Origin: Chamaelirium japonicum | Lineage: Eukaryota > Streptophyta > Magnoliopsida > Liliales > Melanthiaceae | Length of the DNA stretch: 64,000 nt | Assembly: GCA_947650365.1 (NCBI GenBank) | Contig: OX393550.1 | Span: 48,621,955 to 48,685,954 of the forward strand | Direction: 5' to 3' | In this document: in pieces, positions 34,342-44,850 of the stretch | How the letters are laid out: each line of letters starts with the position of its first letter | How positions within the stretch are numbered: the first letter of the stretch is position 1 | Program-made: the position numbers and the translations under genes | Notes under the pieces: model-generated | Database searches by the model: none | What the model saw: the letters and a program-made list of their open reading frames with translations, nothing else | Told to the model about the DNA's origin: nothing

Positions 34342-34540
34342 TGTGGGTGCAAATTTTGACCAAGGACACGTAATTCCAGGCTTACCAGTCTTGTCTAGGG
34401 TCCACGACGACACTTTGGGATTTACCAATCCTGTTTGGAGCTCACGACGACACTTCGGAGCATACCAGCCTTGTCTAGGGCTCATGATGACGTATCGGAA
34501 CCCATAAGCCCTGCGTGGAACCCCCCTCTCGACGACTGTC
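34342..34540 (+). repeat. Ty3/gypsy LTR 5'-end fragment
   Basis: Starts TGTGGGTGCAAATTTTGACC and continues with three to four copies of a ~42-bp unit ('taccagccttgtctagggct'). The same start and the same kind of repeats, in the other orientation, form the beginning of the gypsy LTR at 48,333. This is therefore a truncated related LTR. Confidence 0.65.
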
Positions 34541-34547
34541 CAAGAAA

Positions 34548-34785
34548 GGGCCGGCCCTGAGCATGGGTGCCGTGGGCAACCGCCCCGGGTCCGCAATCAG
34601 AAGGCCCCTAATTTTTTTTTTAATGTATACTCTAGGAAAAATTGGACACCTTATGCTAGGGATTGAGAAATGATTCAAAGCAGGCCCGCCCCACTTGAGA
34701 AAAAGGCCCCTAATTTCTAGACTTTTGTCTTGTATTTGGGTTCAAAACCTAAACAAACAGTTGTTGGCTTTGCAAGGGCCCTAGC
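34548..34785. other. Possible hAT-like MITE remnant
   Basis: 'gggccggccctgagc' near the left and 'caggcccgcccc' at 34,681 are a GGGCC-type inverted pair, like many plant hAT ends. The ends are not firmly defined. Confidence 0.3.
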
Positions 34786-35187
34786 ATGCAAAAAAATTAT
34801 GCATGTTACCCATTAAACTGTTCATTCCCGAAATGGCGAAACATTAAAGTCGAAAATTTGCACAGTTACCAAAAAAAAACTTGCATTTATCTTCTTAATT
34901 GTGCTAAAGTGCATATTGAGGGAGACTGTCAAGAAGTCGTCTGTATTATCTTGAAGGAGGATCTAACTCCTCATTGGCGGCTGCCGAATATTATTGCAGA
35001 TTGCAAGAGTCTTCAGAAGACATTTTTGGATATCTCTTTTAATTTTGTCCCTCGAATAGCCAATGAGTGTGCACATACCTTGACTAAGTATGAGGTTGGT
35101 TATGATTATAATTTTTCCTCCTATGCTCCTCTTGATTGTATTGCTCCTCTTCTTAAAAGAGATTTTAGGGACCTTACTTATCCATGA
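34786..35187 (+). pseudogene. LINE RNase H C-terminal end
   Basis: Open frame with 'HIEGDCQEVVCIILKED', 'WRLPNIIADCKSLQ' and 'FNFVPRIANECAHTLTKY', the RNase H end of plant L1 ORF2 (pattern EGD..., DC..., R.AN..AH.LA). 5'-truncated, as is typical of L1. It has the opposite orientation and a different sequence from the fragments at 24.0 and 33.6 kb. Confidence 0.8.
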
Positions 35188-35510
35188 ATGAATATTTTGA
35201 GACATCAATAACGGCTCTTGCTCCTCTCCCTGTTGCAATTCTTAGCGAATAGAGTAACCAAGTACAACCTGAAGAGACATAAGAGTGGCTATATGTGTTT
35301 TTTTCTTTAAAACAAAAGATTTATGTGGATGAATATGTCAATATTATTGTCTAGAAAATTCAACAAGATATATAAAACGATTGTATGTTAGTTTCAAAAT
35401 CTTTTCTATAATTTTGTTGTTTGAAAATTTTAATTATATTAGTTTTAATTCAACAAGGTATATAAAGTAATAAGTTGCTTCCATTGATTTTTGGGTTAAT
35501 TGGTGATTAA
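35188..35510 (+). other. AT-rich tail after the LINE fragment
   Basis: Probably the LINE 3' untranslated region followed by unassigned DNA. No gene. Confidence 0.4.
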
Positions 35511-36232
35511 TCCTAGACATACAAATCCATAAGGCGCAGGATAGTGAAACATTTGTGTTTAATGTTAGGTCCTTGATTTTCTTCAAAAACTCAAAAATAC
35601 CCCATCTCCTTCAAGCACGAGCAGCCATGGCGGTCTCCGGTGCGAGTAGCAGAGGTGGCGGCTGCAGCGGCAACAAGCACGATCTCGAGGTGCAGTTGCT
35701 CGTCGCTTTGACGGTAGCGAGCAACCGGAACGAGAACGAACGGGGGACAGAAGGGTTTGGTTAGGTTTAAGATTCCTAGGTCTAGGGTTCATCCCATGGT
35801 CTATAGATCTTAGGGTTAGGGTTAGATTTAGGTTCGTTTCAGTGGTGATGAATAGCTTCGGTGGCGGTGATCAGCGGAGGGAAGAAGATTCGGCATCGGA
35901 GGTTCGACTGGTTCGGTTAGCTTCAGCTTACCTGATGGCATTCTATGTAGGGTTGAAACTTGGGCGGGTTGGAACCGACCCAATACGAGCCCAACCCGAA
36001 TTTTAGGTGGGTTTGGATTGATGTATTTGAAGATTGTGCTCGGTTAGGGTTAAAAAAATACAACCCGAGTTGAATTGGGGTTGAGCTCGGGTTGAGGGGT
36101 TGGGTAACCCGACCCAACCCGAACCCAGGTACCCATATGTTGAGGGGTTGTAGTCACAGTCACCCGTTTCATACAGTCCCATATTATGCATTTGCTTCTT
36201 CTTATTAAATAAAGACATTATCTAATGATCTA

Positions 36233-38897
36233 GGGTGCGTTTGGCATTAGTTTTGAAATTTTAGGTTTTGATTTTGGAATACCAAGAACTAGTTTTGTAC
36301 AAAACCAGTTTTAGCTTATCGAAAACCAGTTCTAGAATTATCAACATTTGAGCATTTGGCAATAAAACCAGTTTTGAACCTAAAACTAGTTTTGCAGTTA
36401 TTTTTTTAAAATGTTCTTTCCAATATCTTCTCTCTACGATATTTTCTCTTTCTACAATATTTTCTCTCCAACATTACCTCTATGATATTTTCTCTCTATA
36501 ATATTTTCTCTTCTCTCTACGTCATTTTCTATCAAAAATACTTTCATTCTACAATATTCTCTCTAAAATATACTTATTCTATAATATTTCTCTCTCTAAA
36601 ATATTCTCTTGCTACAAGATTTTCTCTAAAAATATTCTCTATATAACACTTTCTCTAATACGTTTTCTCTACAATATTATTTCTCCTCTCTACCCCATTT
36701 TTTTCTATGATATTTTCTCTCATTCAGTTTCTCTTTAAATATTTGCTCTTTAAAATATTTTATCTTTACAATATTTTCTCTCTCTAAAATATTTTTTTTT
36801 ATACAATATTTTTTCTCTCTCTATAATATTCTCTTTCTACAACATTTTCTCTTTACAATATTTTCTCTTTATAATATATTATTTTTCTATAACATTTTTT
36901 CTATCTGTTATATTTTCGATCTCTTTCAACAATATTTTTTTCTATCCCATTTTTTCTCTATATTATTTCCTTTGTATAATATTTTTTCCTCTTTATGTTA
37001 TTTTCTCTCACTACAATATTTTCTCTTTCTAAAATATTATCTCTCTGTAATATTTTCTCTCTAAAATATTCTCTTTCTAGAAAATTCTCTCTAAAATATC
37101 ATATTCTACAATATTTTCTCTCTACAACATTTCTCTCTCTAAAATATTCTCTTTGTATACTATTTTTTCTCTCTAAAATATTATTTCTATAATATTTTAT
37201 CTCTTGAATATTTTCTCTCTCTATGATATCTTCTCTCTCTATAATTAATAATTTTCTCCACTCTACATTATTTTCTCTCTATAATATTTCTTTTCTAAAT
37301 TTTACTCTCTATAATATATTCTCTCTCTAAAATATTCTCTTTCTATAATATTTTATCTCTATAAAATATTCTTTTTCTATAATATTTTCTCTTTCTATAA
37401 TATTTTTTCTTTCTAAAATATTCTCTTTATAAATATTCTCTTTCTACAATATTTTCTCTTTCTAAAATATCATATTTCTACAAAGTTTTCGCTCTATAAT
37501 ATTTCTCTCTCTAAAATATTATCTTTTTATAGTATTTTCTCTCTCTAAAATATTCTATTTCTATTATATTTTCTCTCTCTATTATTAATATTTTTCTTCT
37601 CTCTATATTTTTCTCTCTTAATAATATTTTCTATCTAAACTACTCTCTATAACATATTCTTTCTCTAAAATATTATCTTTCTATAATATTTTCTCTCTCT
37701 AAAATACTCTTTCAATAAAATTTTCTCTCTAAAATATTATATTCTACAATATTTTCTCTCTACAACATTTCTCTCTCTAAAATATTCTCTTTATATACTA
37801 TTTTCTCTCTCTAAAATATTCTTTCTATAATATTATTTCTTGAACATTTTTTCTCTTTATGATATCTTCTCTCTCTATAATTAATATTTTTCTCCCCTCT
37901 ACATTAGTTTCTCTCTCTATAATATGTCTTTTCTAAATTTCTCTCTAGCATATATTCTCTCTCTAAAATATTCTCTTTCTATAATATTCTATCTCTATAA
38001 AATATTCTCTTTCTGCAATATTTTCTCTTTCTACAACATTTTTTTTTCTATAATATTTTCTCTCTCTAAAATATCTTATTTCTATAAAGTTTTTGCTCTA
38101 TAACATTTCTCTCTCTAAAATATTCTCTTTTTATAATATTTTCTCTCTCTAAAATTTTCTATTTCTATTATATTTTCTCTCTCTATGATATCTTCTCTTT
38201 CTAATATTAATATTTTTCTCCTCTCTATATTTTTTCTCTCTCTATAATATTTTCTATCTAAACTACTCTCTATAATATATTCTTTCTCTAAAATATTATC
38301 TTTCTATAATATTTTTGCTCTAAAATATTCTCTTTCTATAACATTTTCTCTCTCTACAATATTTTCTTTTTCTATTCTATTTTCTCTCTACAATATTTTC
38401 TCTCTCTATAATATTTCTTCTCTATAATATTTTTTATCTTCAATATTTTCTCTCACTACATATTTATTTATTTAATACTCTCTATCTATATTCTTCTCTT
38501 TAGAATTTTCTCTCTCTATAATATTTTTATATTTATCATATATTTTCTCTAAAGTATTCTCTCTATAATAATTTTCTCTTTCTACAATATGATATGTATA
38601 TATTCTCCCGGTTTTAATTTTTTTTCTTTACAATAGTTTCTCTCTACAAAATAAATGTTATTCACAATAATTTCTTTTAATTATTGGTTTGCCTTCTTGC
38701 CTCAAGAACCCAAAAGAAGAACCCAAAAGCAGAAAATTTCTGCTTTTGGATTTTGATGATTTTCTGATTTTGGTTTTAGAAAACCAATTTTCTAATCGAA
38801 TCCCAAACGCACTAAAATCTTATACCAAAACTAGTTTGGCAAGCAGAACTAGTTTTGACGCAAAACTAGGCCTCCAAAACCAATGCCAAACACACCC
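36233..38897. mobile_element. PIF/Harbinger-like TIR element, 2.67 kb, filled with minisatellite
   Basis: Ends 'gggtgcgtttggcattagtt' and, inverted, 'gggtgtgtttggcattggtt', with subterminal 'aaaactagttttg' motifs. A 3-bp CTA duplication lies at 36,230-36,232 and 38,898-38,900. The G-rich start and 3-bp duplication fit PIF/Harbinger (Tourist-like). It carries no transposase; the interior is nearly all repeat DNA. Confidence 0.7.
36420..38655. repeat. TCTCT/AATATT minisatellite-like tract, about 2.2 kb
   Basis: Degenerate units such as 'ctctctctaaaatattctct' and 'ttctataatattttctct' recur every 16-34 bp with constant small changes. Strong strand asymmetry: C on +, almost no G. Longer super-repeats also occur (37,000-37,330 resembles 37,740-37,990). 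It stays inside the PIF-like TIRs. Confidence 0.85.
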
Positions 38898-39330
38898 CTA
38901 GTAAATTGCATGAATAGAAATGCAAAAAAAGTTGTATGGTAATGTTAGCAAGTATAAGTTCTTTTTGCATTTTGATTTTCAAAAAGTAAAATTTTAAACA
39001 GTAAGTATACCCGAACCTGCACAACCCGACTCATTCTACCAACTTGGGTTAACCCGAGCCTAACTTGACCCATTCTACCAACTTGGGCTAACCCGAGCCC
39101 AACCCGAGTATATAAATTTTTGCTTGGGTTGAGCTTGGGATGGACATCTCGGGTTGGAGGTTGGGTTGGGGGTTTTAGTTGGGCTTGGGTTGACCCCCAA
39201 CCTGATCCAACCCGCCCGAGTTGTAGCCCTAATTCTACGTGAAAATTTAAATTGGTGTGGAGGGCATTCTCATCCACATCATTTTGGGTGAGTTAGTTAA
39301 AATAGATCTCTTTGTCAGGGACTGATCACC

Positions 39331-40140
39331 AACTTTTCCTTGACTTTTTTACTTCAATGCTAGTTTTATGCCTAATAGTATGCACAAAAGGGTCCTATTT
39401 TCGATCTTTCCCTAGGCTCCAAAAGTCTCAGGACCGGTTTTGGTCAAGGGCCCATAGGAATTCATCCAGGTGTTTGTATAGGTCCTCGTTAGAGAGACCA
39501 TGGAAAGATGGTAGCATATTAATTACACTGGACTTGATTTTGGAGTTTTTTGCTGGGGTAGCGGGGAGTCTTATGCATGACGGGAAAGTATAGGCAGTGG
39601 GCGTAAAGTATGCCCTAAATGTTCAGGGGGCTTCAGGTGTCTCCTGTGCCTCATGCGCATGTTTTGCGATGGGTCATCTATATTCCCTTCCATTTTGGAT
39701 TCGCAATGGTTACTATGACAAGATCTAAACGTACGCTCGAGGTCAGGATCTAACGGGATTAGATGCAACCTTAACGAGCGACGACCAAGCATGCAATAAA
39801 CGAAAAGTAAAATGTGAAAAGTATATTAACTAAATTAACTAGTCGCGTCTACTTTTAATGAAGACGATAGCAACACACATAAATTTTTTCGATTTATGTG
39901 CCAAGCTTTCCCAGGCAAGTGGGTTTTTTTAAAAACTAAATTAAGCACGGATAACGACTGAAAATAAAGACGTATAAGAAAAGAGAAGAACATGAGTACT
40001 TATTTAGAGAAGAGCCGGTTGACTGCCTTCTGCTAATAAGGTACCTGAAAAGAAAGAAAGAGAAAGTAAGTACTGGGATTATAAAAAGAAAATCTAAGAG
40101 ACTAACTCCTAAAATTATTTCTAAGTTATTATTAATAGTC
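39331..40140 (-). other. Probably internal region of the LARD-like element
   Basis: It follows the degenerate primer site of the LTR at 40,165-41,534 when read on the minus strand. No gag or pol frame was seen, which is why the element is called LARD-like. Confidence 0.35.
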
Positions 40141-40164
40141 CCTGGCAACGACATCAAAAATTTA

Positions 40165-41534
40165 TGATCGTTCTCAATCACACCAGTATTCTTAGCTGAA
40201 TCGTTTGCAGTAAAAGGTTAAATACCGATATCGTCCTCAGTGATTCTGACTGTGTAATTTAAGGCCAAATTTTAAGGGTTAAAGTAATTAGAGAGAAAAT
40301 TTGAATAATGATTATGAAATTATCTAAAACTAAAGTTGAACGACTAAATTAATGTAGGAAATCAAAGGAGAGAATTTAGGCAGGAGAATCCACCGCTAAC
40401 CATAAACTAGTCTAATTATGTCGATTAGGATTTATTATTTCCAATGGAGCATCTCGATTGGTTACAATGGAAATTATAACAAATCTCAACGTCGGTTATT
40501 AGTTTTGACGGCATGAGTTATGTTCGGTCAGCACGATTTATCTTTTGGGGGCATAGATCGTCTCTCCTTAGCATAACTCATCTCATTGAAGAATAATACA
40601 TTAAGCACAAGATATCCTTTCATAACGCACATGGCATGCACCATCTTAGTCTAGCATGGTCCGTCTTTTTAGGGCACAAACAATCTTCTTAGGCATGGTG
40701 CATCTTTTGCGGAATGGTAGGAAGCATTAAAAGCATAGAGCAAGATCAGTTCTATTCAATCCCAACGACATAAATTTTATAATGAACATATACAAAATGA
40801 GGAGATGAATAATTAATTATAAATTAGAAGATCCTTGTCAAGCTAATCTCCAATTGGAAGTATAAAAACCTAAAGAGTGCATAAAAAGGACTAGAACAAG
40901 GCTAGGGGAAGCCCTAAAAGGGGTTTAGCCGCTCATGGTGGAGGTGACGATGGAGGAGTTTATGAGGGGTGTTGGAAGATCCATGGTGGCTCCTCTTTTT
41001 CTTCTTCTCTCGATCTTCTCTCAGGGATGACGAAGCTCGAAGCAAAATTCGGATGCGTTTATTTAGGGGAAACATGGATATATAGGCTCCCAAGCATAAG
41101 CAAGCTATAGTTATCCCACAACAAATCTGGGTCGCTCGATATAGGGCGTCAGGGGCCTCCAGGGGTTCGTCGGGGGCCTCCAGGTGTTACTTTCGATCGA
41201 TCGGACCTCACGGTCGATCAATCGGACTTCGCAAAGTCTCTATTCCACATGGATGGTCATGTTCGATTGATCGAACCTTGTGACCGATCGATCGGTCGCA
41301 GCAATTCTTCTGTCTGCAGCTGGTTGCATGCATGGGTTGCTTTTGGAATTTGTTTTTCTTGCGGCTGCCTTTAGTCATTTTTCTGTTAGAGTACGTTTGA
41401 CGTGCTCTTTTGTTAAGTGTAGCTTCTTTCCTGCAAATCACAGAAATATAAGTAATTAGAGCTCTTTAAAGCAGAAACATGGTGATTCGATGTACGCTTA
41501 AGGGCATGGATATGTCATTTTTAGGCGCTAATCA
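40165..41534 (-). repeat. LARD-like LTR (1.37 kb) inserted in the gypsy integrase
   Basis: Minus strand: starts TGATTAGCGCC (41,534) and ends GATCA (40,165). It is followed by 'aaatttttgatgtcgttgcc' (40,163-40,144), a decayed form of the 'tttggcgccgttgccgggg' primer site of Athila/Tat-type elements. It contains 'gatcgatcggt'-type repeats at 41,195-41,300. Its last ~560 bp are repeated, inverted, at 51,683-52,250. The start abuts the truncated gypsy integrase directly. Confidence 0.65.
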
Positions 41535-42429
41535 GATACCTTAGGGTAGAGTAGAAGAGTTTGATTTTGTGTCTTTGATAGAACTTCCAGAATTTGTCTA
41601 AGTCAAATTGAGCTTCGTTGTCGGCGATGAACACTTGCAGCGTGCCAAATCTCGAGAAAATATTATGCCTTATGAACTTAATGACCTTGTCACCTGTCTC
41701 GTGGAAGAGAGGCACGACTTTGACCCACTTTGTGAAGTAGTCAGTCACGAGTAGTAGATATTTCTTCTTGCTAGGAGATGGAGGGAACAAACCCAGGTCC
41801 AACCCCCATTGATGGAATGGCCAAGGACTTGATAGAGGATGGAGCTTATCTGCAGGGAGATGGATCGCTTGAGTGTATCGTTGATAGGGCTCACACTTCT
41901 AAACAAATTATCGAGCATCCTTAGCTATAGTAAGCCAGTAGTAGCCTTAAAGCTTGACTTTTCCCTTAAGGGATTTGCCGCCATAGTGGTTTTCGCAGGC
42001 TCCAGCATGGATGCTGGCCAAGATCACTTCTGTTTGATCAAGGCCAACATAGTTGAGATGCATTCTGCCATAAGACTGAAAGTAGAGGTCGTCTCCTTGA
42101 AAGTGGTAGTGAGGAAGTTTCCTCTATAATCGTTTGGCTCGCATTGAGTCTCCAGGTATTCTGCTATGCCTGAAGAAATCGAAGATTGGTTGTTTCTAAT
42201 CTAATTGATCATCAGCTAGGGCAAAAATAAGGGTTGACTATCTCCAACCTTCGTTTTCTTTCACCATGGAGACTATGTCGTGATACTTGAGGCTGGCCTT
42301 AGGCAGCTCTTGGTATTCGATCTGGATTTGAGGCTGATTGATTAGATCTCCCAGTACTAAGGTAGCGTTGGCGTGGGCGTTAGCTTCGTGATTCTCCACT
42401 CTTGGTATCTGGATGAACTTGACGTCCAT
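41535..42429 (-). pseudogene. gypsy integrase pseudogene, C-terminally truncated
   Basis: Minus strand: a linker piece 'MDVKFIQIPRVENHEANAHA' (42,429-), an H2C2 zinc-binding region with 'CENHYGGKSLKGKVKLKGYY', then the core 'LLLVTDYFTKWVKVVPL' and 'GTLQVFIADNEAQFD' carrying the first two catalytic Asp residues. The chain stops before the catalytic Glu at the LARD LTR junction. Several stops interrupt it. Confidence 0.8.
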
Positions 42430-42439
42430 GAACTACTAT

Positions 42440-42784
42440 TTAAAATATTACACAAGGGTTAGGTAGTGTTGCATCATTTTTTTCTCGTGCTACGTAATCC
42501 CTATTGATCTTCCTGATCACTAACTGGGAATTACTGTACACGGTGAGGTGACCTACCCCTAGTGCTTGAGTAATTTCCAACCCGAAGACGAGTGATTCAT
42601 ACTCGGCTTCGTTGTTGGTGGTGTTGAATCCAAAGAGGATGGCCTTTTGCAAGTGAGCAAGTTTAGGGGATATCAAAACTATCCCAATTCCCGAGCCGAT
42701 AGCGCTTAAGGCTCCATCGGTATAGAGCCTCAGAGCTCAGATTGATGCATTGATCGTCGTTGTCGTTAAGGTGCATCTCTGGGT
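42440..42784 (-). pseudogene. gypsy second RNase H, distal part
   Basis: Minus strand 'LRLYTDGALSAIGSGIGIVL', then 'NTTNNEAEYESLVFGLEITQ' and 'LTVYSNSQLVIRKINRDY'. D, E and S(for D) active-site region: the third acid reads Ser in 'YSNSQLV' where 'DSQLV' is usual. Separated from its upstream part by the Cassandra insertion. Confidence 0.8.
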
Positions 42785-42974
42785 TGTGATGACAAAGCAC
42801 CAATAGCCAAGAGCCAAGACTCCTGAGACTGAGATGCTAAGATGGATGAGGTGAGGTGAGGTGAGTGAAGTGTACAAGGCCACGAGTTAGCCCTACATTG
42901 TTTGGAGAGAAGGAGATTCTGAGCTACTTATATAAGTTTCCCTCCCAAACATAGAAGACACGTTTTAAAACCAT

Positions 42975-43073
42975 ACGTTGGTACAAATTTTGTAAGAACT
43001 CCATAGTTAAGTGTGCTCGGGTGAGAGCAGTACTAGGATCGGTGACCTCCCTGGGAAGTTCTTATGCGGGCAC
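42975..43073 (+). other. 5S rRNA-like domain in Cassandra LTR1
   Basis: Includes 'aactccatagttaagtgtgc' and 'agcagtactaggatcggtga', clear 5S rRNA matches with substitutions. Carries the internal Pol III promoter region. Part of the LTR, not a 5S array. Confidence 0.85.
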
Positions 43074-43395
43074 GGACAAAGAGAATAATATTTTGTGTGT
43101 TTGGGGTGGATGTTACAAAATAGTATCAGAGCCGGTTCTCCTCGGGATGGGGGGGTCTAACCCTACACGAGGACGTGTAGCCCTTAAGGGGGGTGGATTG
43201 TGACGACCAATAGCCAATAGCCAATAGCCAAAAGTCAAGACTCTTGAGGCTGGGATGCTAAGATGGATGAGGTGAGGTAAAGTAAGTGAAGTGTACAAGG
43301 CCACGAGTTAGCCCTACATCGCTTGGAGAGAAGGAGATCCTGAGCTACTTATATAATTTCCACTCCCAAACATTGAAAATATGTTTTAAAATCAT

Positions 43396-43494
43396 GCACT
43401 GCTACTGATTTCATAAGAACTCCGTAGTTAAGCGTGCTCGGGAGAGAGCAGTCCTAGGATGGGTGACCTCCCTGGAAAGTTCTCGTGCGGGCAC
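43396..43494 (+). other. 5S rRNA-like domain in Cassandra LTR2
   Basis: Includes 'aactccgtagttaagcgtgc' and 'ctaggatgggtgacctccct'. Closer to the canonical plant 5S sequence than the LTR1 copy. Confidence 0.85.
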
Positions 43495-43540
43495 AGACAA
43501 AGCAGACAATATCTTATGTGTTTGGGACGGATGTTACAGT

Positions 43541-44284
43541 CTTCGAGAGTAATTGGATCCTCGACAGGGAAGTCGGCGAGGAAGTCAGCCATGGCTTGTC
43601 CCTTGACGAAGATACGAGGCTCCAATTAAACACCAAGTGAATTCATCTCAATACCTAATTGGTCATCCGACCGGCTCAACATGCCTTATCACAGATGTCT
43701 ATGAGAGGGTGCTCATAGGTGACGGTGACCAAGTATGAGATGAAATAGGAGCAAAGGCGTCTAGTGGCTGAAAGCATAGCCAAGGCAACCTTCTCTGTTA
43801 TTGCGTAGCGAGTCTCGACTGACAGAAGGGTATGACTGATGTAGTAGATAGGGCGCTCAGTGGTATCCCTTCTGGTGACTAAGACTACGCTAATGGCTTG
43901 ATCGATAATGGCGAGATACACCCAGAGTGGTTCTCCCAGAGACGACATGCTAAGGATGGGAGCTCGAGAGAGATAGAATTTGATTCTTTGGAAGGCTTGC
44001 TCGCAAGCCAAATCCCATCCTGGAGTGTCATCTTTGCAAAGCATGTCGAATAATGGCTTGCACTTATCTGAGGACTTGGAGATGAATTGATTGAGCACGG
44101 CCAACCTTCTGGTGAGGCTCTGAACCTCCTTTGGGTGGGAAGGCGATGGCATTTCGAGGATTGCTTGAATTTGATCTGGATTTGTTTCGATGCCTCTTCT
44201 GGTCACCAAGTGACCCAGGAATTTGCCTGATTGCACTCCAAAGGCACACTTAGTTGGATTCAGCTTCATGCAATATTTTTTCAT
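43541..44284 (-). pseudogene. gypsy RNase H / connection pseudogene
   Basis: Minus strand: 'KLNPTKCAFGVQSGKFLGHL' (end of RT thumb), 'QAILEMPSPSHPKEVQSLT', 'PLFDMLCKDDTPGWDLACEQ', then RNase H 'PIYYISHTLLSVETRY' and, after a stop, 'FVKGQAMADFLADFP' at 43,625-43,541. The standard order for Ty3/gypsy. Cassandra breaks the chain just after. Confidence 0.8.
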
Positions 44285-44289
44285 AATTT

Positions 44290-44850
44290 GAAATGGTTCG
44301 GCGAGGCCAGAGACGTGCTTCGCTCGGCTTTGACTCTTGGTGAGCAGGTCGTCGACATAGACTTTGACATTGCGGCCGATCTACTTTTTGAACATCTTCA
44401 TGGCTAGACTCTGATAAGTTGACCTCGTGTTCTTGAGACTGAAGGGTATGACATTATAGTAGTAGAGGCCTTTGTCTATCACGAAGCAAGTCTTCTCTTG
44501 ATCGTTTGGATGCAGCAGAATTTGATTGTAGCCTGAGTACCCATCCATGAAAGATAGAAGCTCGTGCCCGGTGGTGGAGTCGATGAGTTTATCTATCCTT
44601 GGCAAGGAGAATGGATCCTTAGAGCAGGCTTTGTTGAGATTGGTGAAGTCGATGCAGACTCTTATCTTCCTATTCTTTTTTGGGATAGCGACGATGTTTG
44701 AGATCCAAGTTGAGTATTCTACTTCACGAATAAAGCCTCCCGCGAGCAGCTTGTCAATCTTCTCTCGAACTGCAACCAACCACTCTAGTTTGGTTGTTCA
44801 AGGCTTCTACTTGATCGTCCTCGTCCCTTCTTTGATGGTGAACCGATGAC
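44290..44850 (-). pseudogene. gypsy reverse transcriptase pseudogene
   Basis: Minus strand 'IDKLLAGGFIREVEYSTWIS', 'IPKKNRKIRVCIDFTNLNKA', 'FSLPRIDKLIDSTTGH' and 'FMDGYSGYNQILLHPND'. The catalytic YVDD region near 44,350 is present as 'VYVDDL'-coding DNA but in a changed frame. Upstream piece 45,067-44,807 ('RVGIDSDDLPRETFIDTGL') is the PR-RT linker. Confidence 0.8.

Larger units (their letters stand above)
35948..39231. mobile_element. hAT-like element with 8-bp target duplication
   Basis: Ends 'tagggttgaaacttgggcgg' and, inverted, 'tagggctacaactcgggcgg' are ~27-bp TIRs. Flanking attctatg (35,940-35,947) and attctacg (39,232-39,239) are an 8-bp duplication with one change, as for hAT transposons. 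The hAT shell itself is only about 620 bp and non-coding (rich in 'aacccgacccaaccc'); the rest is the inner element at 36,233-38,897. Confidence 0.8.
35511..39330 (-). mobile_element. Repeat family A, copy 2, split by nested elements
   Basis: On the minus strand, 39,330-39,232 carries the 'gtccctgacaaagagatc' end and 35,947-35,511 carries the 'ctaaccctaaccctaaga' middle and the distal end. Removing the insertion at 35,948-39,231 gives a ~0.5-kb sequence parallel to 1056-1535. Confidence 0.7.
42785..43538 (+). mobile_element. Cassandra: Cassandra TRIM, complete, two LTRs
   Basis: LTR1 42,785-43,117 and LTR2 43,199-43,538 (TGTGA...TGTTACA) flank a ~81-bp internal region with primer site 'tagtatcagagc' (43,121-43,132) and purine tract 'aaggggggtgga'. 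Each LTR carries a 5S rRNA-like segment. It is inserted between coding parts of the gypsy RNase H. No protein is encoded. A clear 5-bp target duplication was not found (tgggt and gtctt). Confidence 0.9.

Noticed and set aside
34340..34545. CRISPR-like regular repeats
   Set aside because: Units of ~42 bp are adjacent without unique spacers and belong to an LTR U3 region. No CRISPR expected in plant DNA.
36420..38655. Centromeric or subtelomeric satellite
   Set aside because: Units are too short and irregular and the tract is bounded by transposon TIRs with a 3-bp target duplication.
42975..43494. 5S rRNA genes
   Set aside because: Two 5S-like segments are present but each is embedded in a Cassandra LTR with substitutions, and there is no tandem 5S array with a T-run terminator.
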